Shown one piece after another: positions 26,379-34,334 of a DNA stretch of 64,000 nt. Each line of letters opens with the position of its first letter. Position 1 is the stretch's first letter. Made by a program: the position numbers and the translations under genes. Location of the stretch: NCBI RefSeq assembly GCF_003315035.1, contig NZ_QNRE01000001.1, positions 469,224 to 533,223 of the forward strand, written 5' to 3'. The stretch comes from Nocardia puris (GTDB taxonomy: Bacteria; Actinomycetota; Actinomycetes; Mycobacteriales; Mycobacteriaceae). Below the pieces are notes generated by a model, which was not told the origin of the DNA, searched no databases, and worked only from the letters and a program-made list of their open reading frames with translations.

Positions 26379-26926
26379 TGGCGGACAACGAATTCGGCTA
26401 CACCGCGTGGGGCCGGGACTGGGTGCGCCTGGCCGAACCGCTGCGCCAGACCCGGCCCGATCCGATGCTGCCCCGCGCCCGCAGCATCGCCCGCAACCAG
26501 GGCGTGTCGGCCACCGTCGAGGGCCGGGTGGTGCGCGCGCACATCCATCGCGGCGGACAGGCGTCGGTGACCCACGTGGAGGTCGCACCGCTGTCGCGGC
26601 AGACGGTGGACGCCATCGCCGCCGTGATCCCGGACGCGACGATCGTCACCGACGAGGCGCACCGCGCGCTGGCCGGCGCCGGCGTGCACCCGGCCCCGGT
26701 CCTGGCCGCGACCGACTGCTCCTGTCCGGCGCGCAACCCCCGCTGCGTCCACCTGCTGGCGGTGCTCTACGACGTGGCCCGCCGCGTGGACGAGCACCCG
26801 CGCCTGGCGCTGGAGCTCCAGGGCTATTTCGAAGCGGCCCACCCGGATTCGGACACCGCCCCGGAATCACCCCGCTGGACCCCGCTCCACACCCTCGACC
26901 CGGAGCACTTCTTCGACGCCGGGTGA
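26378..26926 (+). CDS. SWIM zinc finger protein
   Basis: A 182-residue protein with a SWIM zinc finger, DCSCPARNPRCVHLLAVLYDVA (C-x-C...C-x-H, about residues 114-133). The N-terminal half has VSATVEGRVVRAHIHRGG, a strand-rich segment often found in SWIM partners of SNF2 helicases. The ATG overlaps the helicase stop (TGATG), so both proteins are made together and probably interact. The SWIM finger likely contacts DNA or protein. Confidence 0.9.
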   Translation: MADNEFGYTAWGRDWVRLAEPLRQTRPDPMLPRARSIARNQGVSATVEGRVVRAHIHRGGQASVTHVEVAPLSRQTVDAIAAVIPDATIVTDEAHRALAGAGVHPAPVLAATDCSCPARNPRCVHLLAVLYDVARRVDEHPRLALELQGYFEAAHPDSDTAPESPRWTPLHTLDPEHFFDAG

Positions 26927-26956
26927 GGATCCGCGCGGCGCGGGTCCTGCCATAGT

Positions 26957-27347
26957 GTGCGGATGGATGTCCTCACGACGGTGGGCGTGGCCGCGCTCGC
27001 GGTGTGCGTGGTCGGGGGCGTCTACGGCATCGGTGGCGACTCTGCTCAGCCCGATCCTGGCCGGTCGTGGCGTGGCGCTGGCGGTGCTCGCCCCCGCCGC
27101 GCTCACCGCCACCTTCGTCACCTCGATCGTCGGTGCGCTCACCTACGCCGTGCTCGCGATCACCACCGCGGGCCCCGATATCGCCCCGGAGTGGCTCCTC
27201 GGATTCGCCTGCGGGCTGGGCGGATTGTGCGGCGGCCACCTGGGCGCGCACCTGCAACCGCGCGTGCCCGACACCGCCCTGCGCACCGCGCTCGGTGCGC
27301 TGGCCGTGCTGACCGCAGTGTTCTACGCGGTCCAGGTGCTGGGCTGA
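26957..27347 (+). pseudogene. TSUP (TauE/SafE) permease remnant, frameshifted and half-size
   Basis: About 128 residues match one half of a TSUP transporter: GVYGIGG, then TLLSPILAG, APAALTATFVTSIVGAL, ACGLGGLCGGHLGAHLQPRVP. The reading frame changes at 27037-27039, between GIGG and TLLSPIL, so one extra (or two missing) bases break the gene. Full TSUP proteins have two such repeats and about 250 residues; the other half is absent. A start at GTG 26957 or ATG 26963 is possible. Probably a decayed sulfite/organosulfonate exporter. Confidence 0.7.
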
Positions 27348-27351
27348 GCGG

Positions 27352-27914
27352 TCAGTCCGGCCGGCGGGCGCGGAAGCGGAAACTGCTTGCGCCCGTTGCG
27401 ATCTCGATATCGGTGAATCCCGCGCGGGCGAGGCGGCCGGTCGCGGTGTCCGGGGGACGGGCACGCAGGTGTCGCCGAGGTGGATGAGGCGGAAGCCGAA
27501 GCCGTCGAGGCCATCGCTGCCCGCGAACACCCCGCCGGGGCGCAGCACCCGCAGCGCCTCGGCGAACAGGGCGTCCTGACGCTCGGGGGACGGCACGTGG
27601 TGCAGCATCGTGAAGGACACCACGGAGTCGAATCCCCCGTCGGGCAGCGGCATTTCGGCGCCGTCGTCCTCGACCACCCGCACCTCGCCGGGGTGTGTGG
27701 TCCGCCGCCGGGCCGCCAGCTCGGGATCGATCTCGACGCCGGTGAGCGCGCCGGTGCGCTCGCGCAGCGCGCGGATGTTCGCGCCATAACCGGGGCCGAT
27801 CTCGAGGGTGGACGCGCCGAGGTCCAGCCCGTCCAGCGCCCACGGCACCAGCCGCGTCGTGCTGACCCGCTCCTACATCGCCGACCGGCAGCACCACCGG
27901 TGCAGGAAGTTCAT
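27352..27914 (-). pseudogene. Class I methyltransferase, broken by a stop codon and a frameshift
   Basis: Methyltransferase sequence continues from MNFLHRW at 27914 to the end. After 13 codons an in-frame TAG occurs (27873-27875). Beyond it the frame continues with VPWALDGLDLG and the SAM motif TLEIGPGYGANIRALRERTG, then FDSVVSFTMLHHV and ALRVLRPGGVF. A second lesion, one missing C in a run of C (27452-27456), shifts the frame before the tail RARAGFTDIEIATGASSF-like segment ending in RARRPD. A product could start at GTG 27848, but the tail would still be wrong. Confidence 0.7.
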
Positions 27915-27960
27915 CGCCATCCCTCGACGGTAGGAATCCCCGCGCCCGTCCGCGAGCGGC

Positions 27961-27966
27961 TACCGT
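27961..27966 (+). promoter_or_regulatory. -10 box TACCGT before AraC gene
   Basis: TACCGT ends 8 nt before GTG 27975, consistent with a leaderless transcript. Confidence 0.45.
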
Positions 27967-27974
27967 GACGAACC

Positions 27975-28739
27975 GTGTCGCAGAACGGACATCCCGCGCT
28001 GGTGAGCGCACCACCGGGACCGACGGCCATGGTGTTCGGCGCGGCGCGCCTGCCCGCCGGACACTGGTTCGACACGCACGCCCACCCGCAGCACCAAACC
28101 GCCTGGGCCGCACGGGGAGTACTCGCCGTCGAGACGGCCCGCGGGCACTGGGTGCTGCCGCCGACCCGCGCGCTGTGTATCCCGGGCGGGCACCCGCACC
28201 GCACCGGCACCGCCGACGGCGCGACCCTGAGCGGCATCTTCGTCGAACCCGAGCGCTGCCCGGTCACGCTCACCGCGCCGACCATGCTGCGGGTGGGCCG
28301 GCTGCTCGGCGAATTGTTCGGCCACCTCACCGGCACGGTCGACCCCGCCGCGCGCGCCCGCGCCGAGGCGGTGGTCTTCGATCTGCTCGAGCCGGTGGAC
28401 GTGATCCCGATCGGCGCGCACCGGCCCACCGATCCCCGCGCGCTGGCGGTGGCCGACGCGCTCACCGCCGACCCGTCCGATCAGCGCACCCTCGCCGAGT
28501 TCGGCGGCGAGGTGGCGGCCGGCTCCCGCACCCTGGCCCGCCTGTTCGCCGCCGAGACCGGGCTCGGGTTCGCCCAGTGGCGCACCCAGACCCGGCTGGC
28601 GGCCTCGCTGCCGCTGCTCGCGGCGGGCCTGCCGGTGGCGCGGATCGCGGGGCGGGTCGGCTACGCCACGCCCAGCGCGTACGTCGCGGCGTTCCGGCGG
28701 GCCGTGGGTGTGCCGCCCGGCCGGTACTTCGGCGGATGA
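27975..28739 (+). CDS. AraC family transcriptional regulator
   Basis: A 254-residue regulator with an N-terminal cupin sensor (about residues 18-95: HWFDTHAHPQHQTAWAARG, TRALCIPGGHPHR) and a C-terminal AraC domain of two helix-turn-helices (RTLARLFAAETGLGFAQWR, then VARIAGRVGYATPSAYVAAF, FRRAVGVPPGRYFG). The cupin-first organisation is typical of small AraC regulators of efflux pumps, such as NimR. It starts at GTG 27975. No transporter lies next to it; the two upstream genes are decayed, so a former target may have been lost. Confidence 0.9.
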   Translation: MSQNGHPALVSAPPGPTAMVFGAARLPAGHWFDTHAHPQHQTAWAARGVLAVETARGHWVLPPTRALCIPGGHPHRTGTADGATLSGIFVEPERCPVTLTAPTMLRVGRLLGELFGHLTGTVDPAARARAEAVVFDLLEPVDVIPIGAHRPTDPRALAVADALTADPSDQRTLAEFGGEVAAGSRTLARLFAAETGLGFAQWRTQTRLAASLPLLAAGLPVARIAGRVGYATPSAYVAAFRRAVGVPPGRYFGG

Positions 28740-28877
28740 GCCACCGCGTCGCAGGCGGGTCGTGCGCGAGAACACCGCGCGGCGTGCATGGTGCGCTGAG
28801 CGGACGCCGGCGACCAGCGGCGAGGTCCCTGCCCTGCTCGGCGCCGGGCGGCGAGCCCGCGATGGCCGCCGTGCGGC

Positions 28878-29618
28878 TCAGGCGTTGGTGCCGCCGTCCA
28901 CGGTGAGGATGGCGCCGGTGAGATTGCGCCCCGACGGGCCGGCGAGGAACGCGACGGTGCCCGCGATGTCCTCGGCCGCGCCGAACCGGCCGAGCGCGGA
29001 GAGCGCGACCTGATCGGCGGCGTCCTCGGCGTCGGCGGGGTTCATATCGGTGTCCGTCGAGCCCGGCTGCACCAGGTTGACGGTGATGTCGCGCGGACCC
29101 AGTTCGCGCGCAAGGGCTTTGGTGAAACCGTTGAGCGCCGACTTGCTGAGGTTGTAGAGGGTGAGCCCGGCGAAGGGCGCGCGTTCGGTGAGATTGCTGC
29201 CGATGCTGATGATGCGCCCGCCGCCGTTCATCCGCCCCACCGCCGCCTGCGCGCCGACGAACGCGGCGCGGGCGTGCACGTGCAGCGCCCGGTCGACCTC
29301 CTCGACGGAGAACTCCTCGAAGGGCTTGGCCGCGAAGATGCCCGCGTTGTTCACCAGGATGTCGAAGCGTCCCAGTTCGTCGGCGGCGTAGTGCACGGCG
29401 GCGGCGACCTCGGCCGCGTCCCCGCTGTCGGCGCGGATGGCCAAGGCGTGCCCGCCCCCGGCTTCGATGCCGCTCACGACCTCCTCGGCGAGCGCACCGC
29501 CGTTGCGGTAGGACAGCGCGACGGTGGCGCCGTCGGCGGCGAGGCGGCGGGCGATGGCCGCGCCGATCCCCCTGCTACCGCCCGTCACCAGTGCCACCTT
29601 GCCCGCGAGATCCGTCAT
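28878..29618 (-). CDS. SDR family oxidoreductase
   Basis: A 246-residue short-chain dehydrogenase. NAD(P) motif VTGGSRGIGAAIARRLA, structural NNAG (ILVNNAGIF), catalytic Ser in IISIGSNL, Tyr-x-x-x-Lys in LYNLSKSALNGF, and the C-terminal DLTVDGGTNA-type end. The SYRNGG segment after strand 2 suggests NADPH preference. Substrate unknown. ATG 29618 has GGAG upstream. It is divergent from a TetR gene, with a palindrome in the 104-bp gap, and is probably the TetR target. Confidence 0.94.
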   Translation of the reverse strand: MTDLAGKVALVTGGSRGIGAAIARRLAADGATVALSYRNGGALAEEVVSGIEAGGGHALAIRADSGDAAEVAAAVHYAADELGRFDILVNNAGIFAAKPFEEFSVEEVDRALHVHARAAFVGAQAAVGRMNGGGRIISIGSNLTERAPFAGLTLYNLSKSALNGFTKALARELGPRDITVNLVQPGSTDTDMNPADAEDAADQVALSALGRFGAAEDIAGTVAFLAGPSGRNLTGAILTVDGGTNA

Positions 29619-29634
29619 CGGAGAACTCCAATTC

Positions 29635-29650
29635 TGTGTCGATTGATACA
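29635..29650. promoter_or_regulatory. Candidate TetR operator
   Basis: TGTGTCGATTGATACA is an imperfect 16-bp palindrome (12 of 16 positions symmetrical) directly upstream of the SDR start. A related element, TGTACCGATCATT on the minus strand, occurs at 29696-29708 near the TetR start. AT content here is far above the surroundings. Confidence 0.5.
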
Positions 29651-29722
29651 TAAATAGCCAAGCGCACGGCACCGTATCTGTCAACGGGTATATTTAATGA
29701 TCGGTACAGAAAGGGGTGCGCG

Positions 29723-30316
29723 ATGGCGGAACGGGGACGGCCGCGGGCGTTCGACCGGTCCGTGGCGCTGCGCCGGGCCATGGAGGTGTTCTGGGAGCAC
29801 GGGTACGAAGGCACGTCGATGAGCGATCTCACGGCCGCGATGGGCATCAACTCCCCCAGCCTGTACGCGGCGTTCGGTTCCAAGGAGGAGCTGTTCCGCG
29901 CGGCGGTCGACGTCTACGGCGACGCCGAGGGCGGGTACACCGACCGCGCCCTGCGCGAGGAACCCACTGCCCGCGCGGCCGTCGAGGCGATGCTGCGCGA
30001 CAACGCCGTCGCGTACACCGAGGCGGGAAAACCGCGCGGCTGCATGGTGGTTCTCGCCGGCGCCACCTACACCACCCGCAGCACCGGCGTGCGCGACTTC
30101 CTCGTCGAGAAGCGCCGCGAGACCACCGCGGAGATCCGCGCGCGCCTCGATCGCGGTGTGGCCGAAGGGGATCTGGCCGCGCACGTCGACACCGCAGCGC
30201 TGGCCACGTTCTACACGACCGTGCTGTACGGGCTGTCGATCCAGGCGCGCGACGGCGCGGGGCTCGACGAACTCACCGGATCCATCGACGTCGCGATGGC
30301 GGCCTGGCCGTCCTGA
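29723..30316 (+). CDS. TetR family repressor divergent from SDR gene
   Basis: A 197-residue regulator. N-terminal helix-turn-helix: [20 protein letters not shown], then [26 protein letters not shown], typical of a TetR subgroup (TetR_C of the YcfQ/ComR type, with [14 protein letters not shown] near residue 110) whose Cys can sense reactive compounds. ATG 29723 has AAGGGG upstream. It probably represses the divergent SDR gene and itself through the intergenic palindromes; ligand likely a substrate of the SDR. Confidence 0.9.
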   Translation: MAERGRPRAFDRSVALRRAMEVFWEHGYEGTSMSDLTAAMGINSPSLYAAFGSKEELFRAAVDVYGDAEGGYTDRALREEPTARAAVEAMLRDNAVAYTEAGKPRGCMVVLAGATYTTRSTGVRDFLVEKRRETTAEIRARLDRGVAEGDLAAHVDTAALATFYTTVLYGLSIQARDGAGLDELTGSIDVAMAAWPS

Positions 30317-30319
30317 GGC

Positions 30320-32083
30320 TCACCGACGGCGCAGCGCCGCGATCCGCTCGTGGAGCTGCTCGGCGGTGGCCAGCGCGGTCGGCGGGCCTCCGCATTCCCG
30401 GCGCAGTTCACCGTGGATCACGCCGTGCGGTTTCCCGGTGCGATGGTGGTGCATGGCGACCAGGCTGTTCAGCTCGCGGCGCAGTTCACCGAGGCGGTCG
30501 GCGGTGGCCACCCGCTCGGCGGCGGTCGCGACCTGCGGGCCGGCCTCCTGCACCTTCACCTCGCCCCGGTCGGCGACCTGGCGGGCCTGGCGGTCGCGCA
30601 GCAGCGCGCGCATCTGCTCGGCGTCGAGCAGGCCGGGGATGCCGAGGTAGTCGGCCTCCTCGTCGCTGCCCGCCACAGTCGCGGTACCGAACGAGGAACC
30701 GTCGTAGATCACCTGGTCGAGTTCGGCGTCCGCGGCCAGCGCCACGAACTTCTTCTCCTCCTCGCCCGGCTCGTCCTTCTGGCGGTTCGCGTCGATGAGC
30801 AGCTCGTCGTCGAGGGTGTTCTTCTCCCGGTGCGGTTTGCCGATCACGTGGTCGCGCTGCAACTCCAGCTGCGCGGCCAGATCCAGCAACACCGGCACCG
30901 AGGGCAGGAACACGCTCGCCGTCTCCCCCGGCCTGCGGGCGCGCACGAAACGGCCGATGGCCTGGGCGAAGTACAGCGGCGTCGACGCGCTCGTCGCGTA
31001 CACGCCCACCGCGAGGCGCGGCACGTCGACACCTTCGGACACCATGCGCACCGCCACCATCCACGGCTGGGTGCTCGCGCTGAACTCGCCGATGCGCTGC
31101 GAGGAGCTGGGATCGTCGGAGAGCACCAGCGCCGGCTTCTCCCCCGAAATGTGTTCCAGCAGTTCGGCGTACTCGCGGGCGCGTTCCTGATCGGTCGCGA
31201 TCACCAGGCCACCCGCGTCGGGCATGCCGGAGGTGCGCTTCTGGCGCAGGCGAATGTCGGCGGCGCGCAACACCTTCGAGATCCAGTCGCCCGCCGGGTC
31301 CAGGGCCGTGCGCCAGGCGCGGGCCGTCTGCTCGGCGTTCAGCGGCTCGCCGAGGCGGGCCGTGTGCTCCTCGCCCGCGCTGTCGCGCCAGTGCGCGTCA
31401 CCGGAGTAGGCCAGGAAGACGACGGGGCGCACGACGCCGTCGGCCAGCGCGTCGGCGTAGCCGTAGGTGTGGTCGGCGCGCGAGCGCGGGAAGCCCGACT
31501 CGTCGGGTTCGTAGGTGACGAACGGGATCTGGCTGTCGTCGGAGCGGAACGGGGTACCGGTGAGCGCCAGGCGCCGCGTCGCGCTGCCGAACGCGTCCTC
31601 GGTGGCCTCACCCCAGCTCTTCGCGTCGCCCGCGTGGTGGATCTCGTCGAGGATCACCAGCGTCCTGCGGTTCTCCGTGCGCACCCGGTGCCGCGAGGGA
31701 TGCGAGGCGACCTGCGCGTAGGTGACCACCACGCCGTGGTAGTCGCCGGAGGTGCCACCGGTCGCGTTGGAGAACCGGGAATCGAGCTGGATGCCCACGC
31801 GGGCCGCCGCGCCCGCCCACTGGTGCTTGAGGTGCTCGGTCGGCGCGACCACGGTGACCTGGTCGACGGTGCGGTCGGCCAGCAGTTCCGCGGCGACGCG
31901 CAGCGCGAAGGTGGTCTTACCGGCACCGGGCGTCGCCACCGCGAGGAAGTCGCGCGGCTTCGTGGCCAGGTACTTCGTCAATGCGCGGCGCTGCCAGGCG
32001 CGCAGCGAACCCCCGCCGGCGGGCGTGTGCGAATTGCCCGGAGTCGCCCCATCTCCCGCCGCAGCGCCATCCGAACCCGTCAC
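30320..32083 (-). CDS. DEAD/DEAH box helicase (SF2)
   Basis: A 587-residue superfamily 2 helicase. Walker A ATPGAGKTTFALRVAAELL (about residue 50), DEIHH in motif II, LTGTPFRSDDSQIPFV (III), SEGVDVPRLAVGVYATSAST (V) and FAQAIGRFVRARRPGE (VI). The C-terminal region (about 420-587) is unlike standard domains and charged. The architecture resembles the actinobacterial helicase of unknown role near sigA-sigB. Substrate not known. It ends 4 bp from the TetR stop and is divergent from the YihY/BrkB gene. Confidence 0.93.
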   Translation of the reverse strand: MTGSDGAAAGDGATPGNSHTPAGGGSLRAWQRRALTKYLATKPRDFLAVATPGAGKTTFALRVAAELLADRTVDQVTVVAPTEHLKHQWAGAAARVGIQLDSRFSNATGGTSGDYHGVVVTYAQVASHPSRHRVRTENRRTLVILDEIHHAGDAKSWGEATEDAFGSATRRLALTGTPFRSDDSQIPFVTYEPDESGFPRSRADHTYGYADALADGVVRPVVFLAYSGDAHWRDSAGEEHTARLGEPLNAEQTARAWRTALDPAGDWISKVLRAADIRLRQKRTSGMPDAGGLVIATDQERAREYAELLEHISGEKPALVLSDDPSSSQRIGEFSASTQPWMVAVRMVSEGVDVPRLAVGVYATSASTPLYFAQAIGRFVRARRPGETASVFLPSVPVLLDLAAQLELQRDHVIGKPHREKNTLDDELLIDANRQKDEPGEEEKKFVALAADAELDQVIYDGSSFGTATVAGSDEEADYLGIPGLLDAEQMRALLRDRQARQVADRGEVKVQEAGPQVATAAERVATADRLGELRRELNSLVAMHHHRTGKPHGVIHGELRRECGGPPTALATAEQLHERIAALRRR

Positions 32084-32249
32084 GAAGAAGACAGTAGCGG
32101 CCCGTGACGGCGTGTCGCCAAACCGACGCGGCGGGCTTGATCCGCGTCACAGCGATCGGGGGTTCGCGCACGATGTTCACCCGTCGCCCGCCGACACGTC
32201 GCGGGGACGCCGCTGTGCGCGGCGGCCCGGTGCGCGATGCTGTAGGCAC

Positions 32250-33404
32250 ATGTCCGATGTCAGCGCGCTACCCGAGGGCGCCGCGTGGGACGGCGAGGAG
32301 CCGGTCCACAGCGGCGGCGGTGGCGTGCCGCCACGCGGTCCGGCCGCCGCGGCGCGCCGGGTGCGCCACGGGCTGCGCCAGGCCCGCAGGCTCGTGGTGC
32401 GGGTGGCGGTGAAGGCCTGGCACGACTCGATCTTCGCCAAATCGGCGGCGGCCGCGTTCTGGCAGACGCTCTCGCTGGCGCCGCTGCTGCTCGGCGTGCT
32501 CGGCAGCCTCGGGTACGTGGGCGGCTGGTTCGGGCCCGACACCGTCGAGATCGTGAATTCCAAGATCATCACGTTCAGCCGGGAATTGTTCAGTCCCGCC
32601 GTGGTGAACGATCTGATCGAGCCCACCGTCGCCGATGTGCTGGGCCGCGGGCGCGGTGCGGTGGTGTCGGTGGGCTTCGTGCTCTCGCTGTGGGCGGGTT
32701 CCTCGGCGATGGCCACGTTCGTGGACGCCATCGTGGAGGCGCACGACCAGAAGGATGCCAGGCACCCGGTGTGGCAGCGCATCTTCGCGCTGCTGCTCTA
32801 CGTGCAGTTCCTGGTGGCGGCGGTGCTGATCCTGCCGCTGGTGGCGCTGGGGCCCACCCTGATCGGGCGAGTACTGCCGGATTCGTGGCGCGAGCCGGGG
32901 CTGCGGCTGGTGGACAGCTTCTACTATCCGGGCGTCGGCCTGCTGCTCATCGTCGGGTTGACCACCCTCTACAAGCTCGCGCTGCACCGCACGCTGCCCT
33001 GGCACCGGCTCTTCGGCGGGGCGCTGGTGGCCGGCGTGTTCTTCATGGCGGCCAGTGAGGGGCTGCGGCGCTACCTGTCCTGGATCACCGAGACCGGCGT
33101 CAGCTACGGCGCGCTGGCCACCCCGATCGCGTTCCTGCTGTTCACGTTCTCGCTCGGCTTCGCGGTGATCCTCGGCGCCGAGTTCAACGCCGCAGTCCAG
33201 GAGTTCTGGCCCGCCCGCGCCACCCGCATCGAGCAGATGAAGGAGTGGTGGACCAACCAGGTGCGCGGGGACGACGAGGAGGCGACGGTGTCGCTGGTGA
33301 AGGAGCCGGTGGCGAAGGACGATCCGCCGGCCGAGTCCGTCGAGAAGCGTGCCGAGGACGACGGAACGCTGGCCCAGGTGCCCGACGCCCTCCGCGGAAC
33401 CTAG
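32250..33404 (+). CDS. YihY/BrkB (virulence factor BrkB) family membrane protein
   Basis: A 384-residue protein with six membrane helices in the YihY pattern: KSAAAAFWQTLSLAPLLLG, LSLWAGSSAMATFVDAI, LLLYVQFLVAAVLILPLVAL, LYKLALHRTLPWHRLFGGALVA and PIAFLLFTFSLGFAVILGAEFNA. The acidic/basic C-terminal tail after about 325 is cytosolic. It matches Rv2707. The role of the family is unsettled. Its stop codon TAG (33402-33404) forms the start of a 19-bp tandem repeat. Confidence 0.92.
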   Translation: MSDVSALPEGAAWDGEEPVHSGGGGVPPRGPAAAARRVRHGLRQARRLVVRVAVKAWHDSIFAKSAAAAFWQTLSLAPLLLGVLGSLGYVGGWFGPDTVEIVNSKIITFSRELFSPAVVNDLIEPTVADVLGRGRGAVVSVGFVLSLWAGSSAMATFVDAIVEAHDQKDARHPVWQRIFALLLYVQFLVAAVLILPLVALGPTLIGRVLPDSWREPGLRLVDSFYYPGVGLLLIVGLTTLYKLALHRTLPWHRLFGGALVAGVFFMAASEGLRRYLSWITETGVSYGALATPIAFLLFTFSLGFAVILGAEFNAAVQEFWPARATRIEQMKEWWTNQVRGDDEEATVSLVKEPVAKDDPPAESVEKRAEDDGTLAQVPDALRGT

Positions 33405-33515
33405 AGCACTGCGCACAACTTAGAGCACTGCGCACAACTTAGAGCACTGCGCACAACTTAGAGCACTGCGCACAACTTAGAGCACTGCGCACAACTTAGA
33501 GCACTGCGCACAACC
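33402..33515. repeat. Tandem repeat, 19-bp unit, 6 copies
   Basis: Six contiguous copies of a 19-bp unit that reads TAGAGCACTGCGCACAACT. The first five copies are identical; the sixth (33497-33515) differs in its last base, and a degenerate seventh follows. The first TAG is the YihY stop codon, so copy-number change cannot alter the protein. The array lies between convergent genes. Such perfect repeats are prone to length variation. Confidence 0.95.
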
Positions 33516-33582
33516 TGGAGCACCGCACACCGAGCACGACAACGCGCCGCACCGCGCGAGGTGCGGCGCGACGACGTTCGAG

Positions 33583-33828
33583 TCAGTCGCCCTTGCGGAG
33601 GGTCTCGTAGACCTTCTTGCAGTCCGGGCAGACCGGGGAGCCGGGCTTCGGGGACCGGGTGACGGGGAAGACCTCGCCGCACAGGGCGACGACCATGGTG
33701 CCCATGACGGCACTCTCCGCGATCCGGTCCTTCTTCACGTAGTGGAAGAACTTCGGGGTGTCGTCGCCCGTCGTCTCGTCGGTCGTCGTATCCGGGCGAA
33801 CCAGGGTGTCGGTACTCACGGATTCCAT
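33583..33828 (-). CDS. DUF3039 protein
   Basis: An 81-residue protein. The C-terminal half has ALCGEVFPVTRSPKPGSPVCPDCKKVYETL, with three Cys (and a possible fourth ligand) suited to a zinc ribbon. Family DUF3039, corresponding to Rv2708c. A Thr/Asp-rich N-terminus (about residues 5-25) is probably flexible. ATG 33828; a GTG four codons later is possible. Function unknown. Confidence 0.9.
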   Translation of the reverse strand: MESVSTDTLVRPDTTTDETTGDDTPKFFHYVKKDRIAESAVMGTMVVALCGEVFPVTRSPKPGSPVCPDCKKVYETLRKGD

Positions 33829-33917
33829 GATGCCGCATGCGGCGGCCGGCCCGCTCGCGGGCGAGGAGAACCGACCTCGGGGTGTGCAGGGCGGGCGCGG
33901 AGTGGAAGACTCGAGGT

Positions 33918-34331
33918 ATGCAGCAGGACGGCGATACCCCGAACGCCGGCGACAGCGACCACGGGCCGGATGTCACGGTGCCCACCTCCACCAAGCGATC
34001 GCGGGGGTACTTCCCCGGCGCCGACCGAGAACATCCGGTGCTCATCACCGAGGCCGCCCCGTCGCTGGAGGATCAGCACCGGGCGCGGGTGCGCCGCTAC
34101 ACGATCATCATGGCGTTCCGCATACCCGCACTGGTGCTGGCCGGTGCCGCCTACGGGATCTGGGCCAATCCGTGGATCTCGCTGCTCATCATCGGCGCCT
34201 CGGTGCCGCTGCCGTGGATCGCGGTGCTCATCGCCAACGACCGGCCGCCGCGCAGCAAGGACGAGCCGAGCCGCTGGGACCGCCCGCGCCGCGCGATCGA
34301 GTCCACGCCGCACAACGCGATCGACGGCTGA
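33918..34331 (+). CDS. DUF3099 membrane protein
   Basis: A 137-residue protein. After a soluble N-terminal 60 residues (including HPVLITEAAPSLEDQHRARVRRY, a family hallmark), two membrane helices follow: IMAFRIPALVLAGAAYGIW and SLLIIGASVPLPWIAVLIAN. The C-terminal tail is basic and cytosolic. Corresponds to Rv2709 upstream of sigB. ATG 33918. Function unknown. It ends 4 bp from the convergent MFS gene, so no separate terminator is present. Confidence 0.9.
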   Translation: MQQDGDTPNAGDSDHGPDVTVPTSTKRSRGYFPGADREHPVLITEAAPSLEDQHRARVRRYTIIMAFRIPALVLAGAAYGIWANPWISLLIIGASVPLPWIAVLIANDRPPRSKDEPSRWDRPRRAIESTPHNAIDG

Positions 34332-34334
34332 GGC

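Noticed and set aside
24588..26588. Minus-strand open frame of about 666 codons
   Set aside because: Antisense to the SNF2 helicase; no recognisable domain.
33402..33515. CRISPR-like array
   Set aside because: The 19-bp units are directly joined with no spacers, so it is a tandem repeat, not CRISPR.
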